From positions 5,058,001 to 5,122,000 of the forward strand of contig NC_011772.1 in assembly GCF_000021305.1 (NCBI RefSeq): a stretch of 64,000 bases of DNA, written 5' to 3'. Positions 56,472 to 64,000 of this stretch are shown one piece after another. The notes under the pieces were generated by a model. It was not told where the DNA came from. It worked only from the letters and a program-made list of their open reading frames with translations, and ran no database searches. Each line of letters opens with the position of its first letter. The first letter of the stretch is position 1. The stretch is from Bacillus cereus G9842 (lineage in GTDB: Bacteria > Bacillota > Bacilli > Bacillales > Bacillaceae_G). Made by a program: the position numbers and the translations under genes.

Positions 56472-58028
56472 TTATTTTTTTACCAACTTCATCCCAGCAA
56501 ACACTAATACGTAAGAAAGAATAAAGCTACCTACTATTAAATACATCGTGCTACTTTGAATCGATAATAGCGGACCAGAAATCCCCGTAAATTCCTTCAT
56601 AATTTCCTTACTACCTGAAGCTTCGATTTGGATTTTTGCTAATCCATTTACACAAAGCATCATCACAGTATAAACCGCACTAAACATCGCAATTGTTACA
56701 TATATATTTTTCATTGGATATTGAGCTAATTTCATTCCAGCTCTAAATAGTAAGATACATGGTATTAAAATTAATAAACCCCACCAATGCATGTAGGAAT
56801 TGAAATCATCCATATATTTAATTTCTTTAGCAGAAGCACCATTAGCAATTGCCACATCTTTTAAAGACGTACCATTTAATGATATGCCTGATGTATATGA
56901 TAAATGTAACGGCCCTTTTCCTCCTGGATAGTTCTGTATTTCTTTCTCCATGTTCGCCCATTCAATTGCAGTTGGAGCAAAGTGAGCCATATTCCACATA
57001 TACGGTGTTGCTTCTAATGAAATTAATGCTTTATATGTTTTCTCAGGGAAATCAATTGGTCCCATTGATTTTGAACTACTAAATAAAATCGTAATAAGTA
57101 TAATACCAAATGTAATGATTAATCCTTTTAAAACAGTCACTACACTATAATAAATAGATGCTGCATATGGAACACTTTGACTAATTGCGGAAAGCATACG
57201 ATGTGGTCCCGCTGCAATACTCATGCCAATAAAGCTAAATAATAAACCAAATATAATACCGTACAACAAACTAATAATATGAGAATAACTAACATTAATT
57301 GTCATTGTTTCATAGAATTGAGAAATCGTCGTAGAAGAACTTGCTACAAAACTTATAACACATAAGAAAATTCCATATACAATACCGATAATACATGCTG
57401 TTACTAGCTTCTCACGCCAAACAATAGACGGTTTTTTTTTCTCTACAAAAAAGCCAATTCCACCTAATATAAGTGCTGGAATAGTTAATAAAATGAACAA
57501 TGGGACATGAAGAATAAATGACATTATGTATGTACCACTTCCACTGACTTCAAGACCCGCTAAATGATACATTAAAATTAATGGCGCTATGCCAATGAAA
57601 GATTGATTAATGGTAGTCATATCCAGCATACCGTTCGTATTTGTAACCATCGTTCTCATTAAATCATTCATCGCTGCATCGATAATTAAACTACTAATCC
57701 AGCCAGCCAAAAACATGCATATAATTGCCAGACCACCACCAAGTAAGCCTTTTTTCAAAGCAATTCCAGATGAACCCACATTTAGTTGTACACCCTGGTC
57801 TGGTAATTTCGTTTTCATTTCTTTTTTCTTAATACCTACTAGTAAGGAATCGCCGCATTTCTCACAATATGTAGCAGTTTCTTTACTTTCCACTCCACAA
57901 GTTCGGCAATATTTTGAGTCTTTAGGCGCTAATATAATATGACTTGCTACACCACCTGTACTAGACCCATCATGCGTACAATAATTTGATACATCAGACT
58001 GTTCTAAACCACAAGTTTTACAATACAT
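56472..58028 (-). CDS. Zinc-ribbon polytopic membrane protein
   Basis: 518 residues from ATG 58028 (AAGGAG eight bases before; the GTG at 58037 overlaps that site). Two zinc ribbons at the N-terminus (MYCKTCGLEQSDVSNYC and KYCRTCGVESKETATYCEKC), then about ten membrane helices from residue 100. No transporter motif is recognised. It lies 5 bp after the preceding gene, so one transcript is likely. Function unknown; it may act as a membrane partner for the TcaA-like protein. Confidence 0.75.
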   Translation of the reverse strand: MYCKTCGLEQSDVSNYCTHDGSSTGGVASHIILAPKDSKYCRTCGVESKETATYCEKCGDSLLVGIKKKEMKTKLPDQGVQLNVGSSGIALKKGLLGGGLAIICMFLAGWISSLIIDAAMNDLMRTMVTNTNGMLDMTTINQSFIGIAPLILMYHLAGLEVSGSGTYIMSFILHVPLFILLTIPALILGGIGFFVEKKKPSIVWREKLVTACIIGIVYGIFLCVISFVASSSTTISQFYETMTINVSYSHIISLLYGIIFGLLFSFIGMSIAAGPHRMLSAISQSVPYAASIYYSVVTVLKGLIITFGIILITILFSSSKSMGPIDFPEKTYKALISLEATPYMWNMAHFAPTAIEWANMEKEIQNYPGGKGPLHLSYTSGISLNGTSLKDVAIANGASAKEIKYMDDFNSYMHWWGLLILIPCILLFRAGMKLAQYPMKNIYVTIAMFSAVYTVMMLCVNGLAKIQIEASGSKEIMKEFTGISGPLLSIQSSTMYLIVGSFILSYVLVFAGMKLVKK

Positions 58029-58033
58029 GTTCC

Positions 58034-58522
58034 TCACTCCTTACTTTGCTTCATACCACAAACTGGACAGAATATAGCTTCTGTTTCGATTTGTTCACTA
58101 CATGAAGAACATGATTTATTTTCAACATTGTTTGTTTGAAGGAGTAACTCATTTTCTTTCCCGCACTGTCCACAAAATTTATCATTTAATGATAATGAGC
58201 CACCACAGCTACACTGCCCTTTCTGACCTTGATTCTGCAAATTAGCAATTTGCTTACGCATGTTATAAATAGCAATATCAAGCTCTTGTACCGGTTCTAC
58301 AATTCCTTTCAATACCTCTATTCGAACTTCATCATTGCGCAGTTGCATATATGTAGTTTGACCAAGCTCCAACAAAATTTCAGTTTTCGCTTGTAACTTC
58401 TCCTGCGTAATTTTCTTTAGTTGTGCAACCTCTTGTGCAACTTGCAACTTCATCTTTCCTTGCTCAATTCCCTCTTGCAACTTGTTCATACCATTACCAA
58501 ACTTCGCTTGTAAATCTGACAC
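58034..58522 (-). CDS. Coiled-coil zinc-ribbon protein
   Basis: 162 residues. A helical coiled-coil (about 1-95, LQAKFGNGMNKLQEGIEQGK onward) is followed by two Cys4 ribbons: CSCGGSLSLNDKFCGQC and CSSCSEQIETEAIFCPVC. First gene of the three-gene unit. Soluble, no signal peptide. All three proteins carry the same kind of ribbon, which suggests they assemble through it. Function unknown. Confidence 0.75.
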   Translation of the reverse strand: MSDLQAKFGNGMNKLQEGIEQGKMKLQVAQEVAQLKKITQEKLQAKTEILLELGQTTYMQLRNDEVRIEVLKGIVEPVQELDIAIYNMRKQIANLQNQGQKGQCSCGGSLSLNDKFCGQCGKENELLLQTNNVENKSCSSCSEQIETEAIFCPVCGMKQSKE

Positions 58523-58678
58523 AACTTCCCCTCCTATAAATATATAGTAATATACGAAATTAACATTTTATATATTACCATGATTTTCAAGTTATGTAAT
58601 CCAAATTTCATTTTTTCTGTTTTGAGCATTTTTTGTTTATAATGGTAAAGGAAAGAAATATGTGTACGGAGGAATATT

Positions 58679-60298
58679 ATGCTGCAACACTCAATTACGA
58701 AAGATGAAATTATGATGATTGCGAATGAGTTCGTTCAAGGACTAGATCCACAGCAAACAGCTGATCAGGAACATGTCGCTACAGCTCGGCACCTATATCG
58801 TAGTGGTGTTGTCTATAACGTTGACTTTGATGGTTATACACTATCAGGAACTGTAGATGCGGAAGGCAACGTATATAGCGTTCATATTCCGATTCGTAAC
58901 GTCGCTGAAAGCTATTGTGATTGCTTCGCACCAACACAATGTGAGCATATGCTCGCTGTATTACTATCTGCAGCGTCTAGTTTCGGGCAAGTAGGAGATG
59001 TATTAACTTTATTTAAAAATAATACGAAACCTTCCCTTCCCCCTATTCGAACTGCAAGACAAGTATTACAATCATCAGCTTTTGAAGAAACTGACTATAA
59101 AAGTTGGGAATCATATTTTGAAAAAGAATATGAATCATTTAAAAAAGAACAAGCTCGGCTTACTTATAAACAAATGTATTTTCTTATGAGTATCTTTACA
59201 GATTTCTATACGAAACTTGAGCGGAAAGCTCCGCGTGTCATTGCGATACATGAATTATTCAGGTTACACGCAGCACTTTACTGCTTTCAAAAATTATTAG
59301 AAGAAATTCAGGCATTCGAAGCAAACAAAACATATTCTTATCACCAACCTGTTAATGTCATTCGCCTATTTGTAGACAAAGTGGAATCCATCGTTCGGGA
59401 CTTACAATCAGAAGCGATTCCTTCAGAGTCTGAAATAATTTTACAAGAAACAGCTCGTCTCGTTCATGAAGTATTCTTCTCTACCGACGCTTATACGCAA
59501 GAGCGATTTTTCATTTATCGTCACATATGGAGTGAACTTTTAAACAATAAAGAGAAAATACAAGAAGAAGAAAAACGAATCGATACAAAAATCAATCCAC
59601 TATCTAAAGCGTTAGCGTCTTCTCATCTTCTCTTTTTAAATGACGAAGATCTACTAGCGATGGACTTACTAAAAAAACAGCCTGCTTCTGTTGTGAGTCT
59701 ATACTTCTATTGGTTAGAAGAACTATTAAGTGCCATGCATTGGGATCGTGCAAAAAACTGGCTTTCCTTTACGTATAAACAAGTAAAGAAAACGATCCAA
59801 GATCACGAAAATACGATTTTCATAAAAGATGTCGTTCGGCTATTTGTAATCATGTATGAAACATATGCAACACATACAAATGAACAAGCTGGTTTCGAAA
59901 TGATCTTACAAGAACTATTACCGTATAGTTTCACAAACTATGAACAGTACGTACTCGCGAAAAAACAGTATCGTACATGGGCAGAGCTTCATCTCCTATA
60001 TGGATTTGAAGCAATTGAGCTGTTGAAAGAGCCACTGAAAGATATTGAAAAAGAAGCGCCAGAAGTGGCACTTCCTCTTTACCATCTTGCTGCTGTAGAG
60101 GCGATTGAAGAACGAAATCGTAAATCATATAAACGCGCAGTTCGTTACTTAAAGAAATTACGTACATTGTATAAACGATTAAAACGCACCGATGAATGGG
60201 ATGCTTTCATTATTCACATCGCCAATCTCCATTCACGTCTGCGTGCACTACAAGAGGAATTACGGAAAGGAAAATTAATCGATGATCAATCAAACTGA
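58679..60298 (+). CDS. SWIM zinc-finger protein (YwqB-like)
   Basis: 539 residues. The SWIM motif CDCFAPTQCEHMLAVLL (C-x-C-xn-C-x-H, about residues 80-96) near the N-terminus is preceded by VHIPIRNVAESY; the rest is helical with no known domain. SWIM fingers bind DNA or proteins. Its stop overlaps the helicase start by 17 bases, so the two are translated together, as ywqB-ywqA in B. subtilis. Confidence 0.85.
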   Translation: MLQHSITKDEIMMIANEFVQGLDPQQTADQEHVATARHLYRSGVVYNVDFDGYTLSGTVDAEGNVYSVHIPIRNVAESYCDCFAPTQCEHMLAVLLSAASSFGQVGDVLTLFKNNTKPSLPPIRTARQVLQSSAFEETDYKSWESYFEKEYESFKKEQARLTYKQMYFLMSIFTDFYTKLERKAPRVIAIHELFRLHAALYCFQKLLEEIQAFEANKTYSYHQPVNVIRLFVDKVESIVRDLQSEAIPSESEIILQETARLVHEVFFSTDAYTQERFFIYRHIWSELLNNKEKIQEEEKRIDTKINPLSKALASSHLLFLNDEDLLAMDLLKKQPASVVSLYFYWLEELLSAMHWDRAKNWLSFTYKQVKKTIQDHENTIFIKDVVRLFVIMYETYATHTNEQAGFEMILQELLPYSFTNYEQYVLAKKQYRTWAELHLLYGFEAIELLKEPLKDIEKEAPEVALPLYHLAAVEAIEERNRKSYKRAVRYLKKLRTLYKRLKRTDEWDAFIIHIANLHSRLRALQEELRKGKLIDDQSN

Positions 60299-63038
60299 AG
60301 TAACAATTAGGCTCCAGCATGTTAGTCAAGGTTGGTTCCTTTGGGGAGAAGATGACAGCGGTACTCCATTATCCGTAAAAAGTTGGAAACGAAATGCATT
60401 CACATGGCACTCCACTTCTTTCTACGGTACTTCTCTAAAAGAAGCAACCTTCGAAGGAAAACAAGGTGTGCTCCTAACAAATGCACAAGCCTTTGAATAC
60501 ATTGCAAACAAACCGATGAATTCCTTTGCACATATACAAATAAACGGACCTATTACAGCACTTACGAAAGATGCAAATGAATTATGGGACGCCTTTACGA
60601 GTGGTAGCTTCGTACCAGATATGAATCATTGGCCTAAACAGCCATCTTGGAAAGTTCAAAATACACCAATTGAAGATGATACATTAGCATCTCTTTTCTC
60701 AGCAGCAGTTAATGAAAGCATATTACAAGATAATCGCTCAAATGACGGCTGGGAAGATGCTAAAAGGCTATATGAACATTACGACTTTACGAAAAGACAA
60801 TTGGAAACAGCACTACATGAAGAAGATTGGCTTCGAAAAATCGGTTATATTGAAGATGATCTTCCGTTTACAATCGGACTAAGACTACAAGAACCACAAG
60901 AAGAATTTGAAATGTGGAAGCTTGAAACAATTGTGACACCAAAGCGCGGGGCTCATCGCATATATGTATATGAAAACATCGATTCCTTACCGAAAAGATG
61001 GCACGATTACGAAGAACGGATTACAGAAACACAAGAAGGTTTTAGTAAGCTCATACCGTGGTTAAAAGAAGGAGATACATTCCGAAATGAGCTCTTTGAA
61101 ACAGAAGCTTGGAACTTCTTAACAGATGCAAGCAACGAATTACTTGCAGCCGGCATTACAATTTTACTACCATCATGGTGGCAAAATTTAAAAGCAACAA
61201 AACCGAAATTACGTGTCCAGTTGAAGCAAAATACAGCACAAACACAATCGTTCTTCGGTATGAATACGCTCGTTAATTTTGACTGGCGCATTTCGACGAA
61301 CGGCATTGATTTATCAGAAAGCGAATTTTTCGAGCTCGTTGAACAAAACAAACGTCTATTTAATATAAATGGTCAATGGATGCGACTAGATCCAGCCTTT
61401 ATCGAAGAAGTAAGGAAACTCATGAACCGTGCCGATAAATACGGACTAGAGATGAAAGATGTCCTGCAGCAACATTTATCAAATACGGCTGAAACAGAAA
61501 TTGTAGAAGATGATAGTCCGTTTACTGATATTGAAATCGAACTAGATGGATATTATGAGGAACTATTCCAAAAGCTGCTTCATATTGGAGATATTCCAAA
61601 GGTAGATGTCCCTACTTCACTAAACGCAACACTTCGTCCGTATCAACAACATGGTATTGAATGGTTATTATATTTACGAAAGCTTGGATTTGGAGCATTG
61701 CTAGCTGACGATATGGGACTCGGGAAAAGTATTCAAACAATCTCTTACTTACTATATATAAAAGAAAACAATCTCAAAACAGGCCCTGCATTAATCGTAG
61801 CGCCGACATCTGTTCTTGGAAATTGGCAAAAAGAATTTGAGCGTTTCGCACCGAATTTATGTGTCCAATTACATTACGGAAGTAATAGAGAGAAGGGCAA
61901 TTCATTTGAAGATTTCCTTCAATCAGCAGATGTTGTATTAACATCTTATGCATTGGCTCAACTCGATGAGGAAGAACTGACTTCATTATGCTGGGATGCT
62001 GTTATTTTGGATGAAGCACAAAATATTAAGAACCCACATACGAAACAGTCGAAAGCAGTACGAAACTTGCAGGCAAATCACAAAATCGCTTTAACTGGTA
62101 CACCAATGGAAAATCGCCTCGCTGAACTTTGGTCCATTTTCGACTTTATTAATCATGGATATCTCGGAAGCTTAGGACAATTCCAACGCCGCTTCGTCAC
62201 ACCGATTGAAAAAGATCGTGATGAAGGAAAAATCCAGCAAGTCCAACGGTTTATCTCACCATTTTTACTGCGCCGAACGAAGAAAGATCAAACAGTCGCA
62301 TTAAATTTACCAGATAAACAAGAACAAAAAGCTTACTGTCCTCTTACTGGTGAACAAGCTTCCTTATATGAACAACTTGTTCAAGATACACTGCAAAATG
62401 TAGAAGGATTAAGCGGAATTGAAAGACGCGGCTTTATATTACTTATGTTGAACAAGCTAAAACAAATTTGTAATCATCCTGCTCTTTATTTAAAAGAAGA
62501 AGAACCACAAAATGTCGTTGAACGCTCTATGAAAACAAAAACGTTAATGGAGCTCATCGAAAATATAAAAGATCAAAATGAAAGTTGCCTCATCTTCACT
62601 CAGTACATCGGCATGGGAAACATGCTAAAACGTGTGCTAGAAGAACAATTTGGCCAGCGTGTCCTCTTCTTAAACGGTAGTGTACCGAAAAAAGATCGTG
62701 ACAAGATGATTGAGGAGTTCCAAAACGGAACGTATGACATTTTCATCTTATCCTTAAAAGCTGGGGGAACAGGATTAAACTTAACTGCTGCCAACCATGT
62801 CATTCACTACGATCGTTGGTGGAATCCAGCTGTGGAAAATCAAGCAACAGACCGCGCATATCGCATTGGTCAAAAAAGATTTGTTCATGTTCACAAACTC
62901 ATTACAACAGGAACATTAGAAGAAAAAATCGATGAAATGCTAGAAAGAAAACAATCTCTAAACAATGCGGTCATCACAAGTGATAGCTGGATGACTGAAC
63001 TATCAACAGACGAACTAAAAGAATTACTTGGTGTATAA
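60282..63038 (+). CDS. ywqA: SNF2-family DNA/RNA helicase-like ATPase (YwqA-like)
   Basis: 918 residues. N-terminal bacterial SNF2-associated domain (about 1-430), then the two-lobed Snf2 motor: LLADDMGLGKSIQTISYLLY (motif I, about 475), VILDEAQNIKN (motif II), LTGTPMENRLAELWSIFDFI (motif III), and in lobe two LSLKAGGTGLNLTAANHVIH with NQATDRAYRIGQ (motif VI). ATP-driven remodelling of protein-DNA complexes; possibly linked to DNA repair. Paired with the SWIM protein upstream. Its TAA is made from the first bases of a bcr1 remnant. Confidence 0.92.
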   Translation: MINQTEVTIRLQHVSQGWFLWGEDDSGTPLSVKSWKRNAFTWHSTSFYGTSLKEATFEGKQGVLLTNAQAFEYIANKPMNSFAHIQINGPITALTKDANELWDAFTSGSFVPDMNHWPKQPSWKVQNTPIEDDTLASLFSAAVNESILQDNRSNDGWEDAKRLYEHYDFTKRQLETALHEEDWLRKIGYIEDDLPFTIGLRLQEPQEEFEMWKLETIVTPKRGAHRIYVYENIDSLPKRWHDYEERITETQEGFSKLIPWLKEGDTFRNELFETEAWNFLTDASNELLAAGITILLPSWWQNLKATKPKLRVQLKQNTAQTQSFFGMNTLVNFDWRISTNGIDLSESEFFELVEQNKRLFNINGQWMRLDPAFIEEVRKLMNRADKYGLEMKDVLQQHLSNTAETEIVEDDSPFTDIEIELDGYYEELFQKLLHIGDIPKVDVPTSLNATLRPYQQHGIEWLLYLRKLGFGALLADDMGLGKSIQTISYLLYIKENNLKTGPALIVAPTSVLGNWQKEFERFAPNLCVQLHYGSNREKGNSFEDFLQSADVVLTSYALAQLDEEELTSLCWDAVILDEAQNIKNPHTKQSKAVRNLQANHKIALTGTPMENRLAELWSIFDFINHGYLGSLGQFQRRFVTPIEKDRDEGKIQQVQRFISPFLLRRTKKDQTVALNLPDKQEQKAYCPLTGEQASLYEQLVQDTLQNVEGLSGIERRGFILLMLNKLKQICNHPALYLKEEEPQNVVERSMKTKTLMELIENIKDQNESCLIFTQYIGMGNMLKRVLEEQFGQRVLFLNGSVPKKDRDKMIEEFQNGTYDIFILSLKAGGTGLNLTAANHVIHYDRWWNPAVENQATDRAYRIGQKRFVHVHKLITTGTLEEKIDEMLERKQSLNNAVITSDSWMTELSTDELKELLGV

Positions 63039-63084
63039 AGTGAAACTTGAATCAGGTCGGTTACCGGAAGTTTTACTACCTGCA
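63034..63084 (+). repeat. bcr1 remnant (copy 6)
   Basis: TATAAAGTGAAACTTGAATCAGG is followed after a few bases by the right-hand block AGTTTTACTACCTGC; the middle is gone. It begins at the helicase stop codon. Confidence 0.65.
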
Positions 63085-63122
63085 AAAAAAGCGCTAATCT
63101 CGAAATGAGATTAGCGCTTTTT
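63084..63122. terminator. Bidirectional terminator after ywqA
   Basis: AAAAGCGCTAATCTC and GAGATTAGCGCTTTT are a near-perfect inverted repeat with A-run and T-run on each side. Confidence 0.9.
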
Positions 63123-63596
63123 TCTATTCCAAAACCAATTACTTATTATAATTCCCGTTAATCCGCCGCACGTATCAAGCAATGAATCTTGCCACATTGG
63201 TGTACGGTCCCCCGTATACCATTGGTGAATTTCATCAAATGTTGCATAACCCGCAACGAAAAGAATGGCATATATAAAACATCTTTTCCTCGAATGACCT
63301 GATCGATGAAAAGCGTAATAAATCAATGAACCTAGCATAAAGAACACCATAAAATGAGCACCTTTACGAAGGAAAAACTCAATAAATCCGCCTACACCTT
63401 TATTCGCAATACTAACAGGGGTTCCTCCACCATAATCAATAGATACCCATGAAAAATGCTCTTTTACAAATTCAACATTTACATATTGTTCAATATCTGA
63501 ACGCATATCCTGCTTTTTATATGGTTGTGCCGAAGAATAGAAAATCAGCCCCATCCATAGTAATACAGGAATCCAAAATAACCATTTACGATTCAT
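63111..63596 (-). CDS. VanZ-like family membrane protein
   Basis: 161 residues, four to five membrane helices. Typical VanZ layout: KWLFWIPVLLWMGLIFYSSA at the N-terminus, LRKGAHFMVFFMLGSLIYYA in the middle, and AGYATFDEIHQWYTGDRTPM then DSLLDTCGGLTGI at the end. VanZ proteins are linked to glycopeptide tolerance and lipid handling; the mechanism is unknown. Its stop lies within the shared terminator. Confidence 0.85.
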   Translation of the reverse strand: MNRKWLFWIPVLLWMGLIFYSSAQPYKKQDMRSDIEQYVNVEFVKEHFSWVSIDYGGGTPVSIANKGVGGFIEFFLRKGAHFMVFFMLGSLIYYAFHRSGHSRKRCFIYAILFVAGYATFDEIHQWYTGDRTPMWQDSLLDTCGGLTGIIISNWFWNRKKR

Positions 63597-63707
63597 TATC
63601 CAGAATTCTCCTCTCTTAATCTTTTAAGGGTACCAAAAAAAAGAAAAAATTTCACGCCAAAACATGACATTCACGCCCTATTTATAAAGTGAAAGGAGGT
63701 GATACAC

Positions 63708-63932
63708 ATGGCAATTGAAACAATCGTAATGGATTTAACTTTACGTCTAGTATTAAACAACGGATTAGATAAGAATGGCAAAACAGTTTTCAAGAGCAAA
63801 CAATTTAAACGTGTTAAAACAAATGCGAGCTTAGATCAAGTACACAACGTAGCTCATGCTCTTGCTTCCTTACAGGCATCACCACTTCACGCTGTACAAC
63901 TTGTAAGCACATCAGATCTTTCTAAACTATAA
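63708..63932 (+). CDS. DUF1659 family small protein
   Basis: 74 residues from ATG 63708, behind AAAGGAGGTGAT (the GTG at 63699 is part of that site). It has ETIVMDLTLRLVLNNGLDKN and KSKQFKRVKTNASLDQVHNV, typical of DUF1659. These usually precede a DUF2922 gene; here a bcr1 copy starts at the stop codon. Function unknown. Confidence 0.8.
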   Translation: MAIETIVMDLTLRLVLNNGLDKNGKTVFKSKQFKRVKTNASLDQVHNVAHALASLQASPLHAVQLVSTSDLSKL

Positions 63933-64000
63933 AGTAAAACTTCAGATCAGTAGGGATTTTATTCATCCCCGCTGATTATTAGCTCGCAATTTAACCGGCA
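63929..64000 (+). repeat. bcr1 repeat copy 7, cut by window end
   Basis: TATAAAGTAAAACTTCAGATC, then GTAGGGATTTTATTCATCCCC and GCTGATTATTAGCTCGC match the left part of bcr1, starting at the DUF1659 stop codon. Confidence 0.8.

Noticed and set aside
63683..63694. TATAAAGTGAAA before the DUF1659 gene, like a bcr1 left end
   Set aside because: Likeness stops after 12 bases, where the AAAGGAGGTGAT ribosome site begins; no other bcr1 block follows.

Overview
The window looks like a chromosomal segment of a Bacillus cereus-group bacterium (B. cereus, thuringiensis or anthracis type). The evidence is low-GC Firmicute DNA with strong AGGAGG ribosome sites, Bacillus-type gene neighbourhoods (degV / yvyE / LCP / mnaA / ugd / tagO, speE-speD, ywqB-ywqA, ltaS, dat), and several copies of a roughly 155 bp palindromic repeat beginning TATAAAGTGAAACTT that I recognise as the B. 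cereus-group bcr1 element. I see no rRNA, tRNA, CRISPR array or prophage.

Layout. 1-7.9 kb: cell-envelope polymer genes (LCP ligase, UDP-GlcNAc 2-epimerase, UDP-glucose dehydrogenase, tagO, a polysaccharide deacetylase). 7.9-17.1 kb: a LevR-type sigma-54 activator and, on the minus strand, an EIIB-EIIC-EIIA-GH4-ChbG operon with the gene order of enterobacterial chb (chitobiose) operons. This operon has a sigma-54 promoter, palindromic upstream sites and a CcpA (cre) site. 17.3-18.8 kb: speE-speD. 19-21 kb: a second EIIA/EIIC/EIIB cassette. 21-28.6 kb: transporters, an acyltransferase, a VOC protein, a YhgE/Pip protein divergent from a LysR regulator, and a glycosidase-like protein. 28.9-33 kb: a bd-type oxidase and an ArsB-like permease. 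33-37 kb: thiC with a TPP riboswitch, and lactate permease with a cre site. 37-46 kb: small membrane proteins, ltaS, D-amino-acid transaminase, an SH3/NlpC-P60 wall hydrolase and nupC.

46.2-50.8 kb holds the most striking locus. A degenerate GGDEF membrane protein overlaps a processive-type family-2 glycosyltransferase gene (ydaK-ydaM-like), and that gene is cut by a complete group II intron at 47688-50215. Both exon-intron borders can be fixed to the base: IBS1 and IBS2 in exon 1 each find a perfect 6-nt partner in the intron, domain V folds completely, and joining the exons restores an uninterrupted 433-codon enzyme. Unless spliced, the enzyme loses its ED and QxxRW motifs.

51-64 kb: a BCCT betaine transporter, an SH3-3D wall protein preceded by a WalR-type box, a three-gene operon of zinc-ribbon proteins (TcaA-like), a SWIM protein plus SNF2 helicase pair, a VanZ-like protein and a DUF1659 protein. 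Repeats are spread across the window: seven bcr1 copies or derivatives, all in the same orientation, and a second family of ATATC-AACGA units (including a 41 bp tandem array) beside look-alike terminators.
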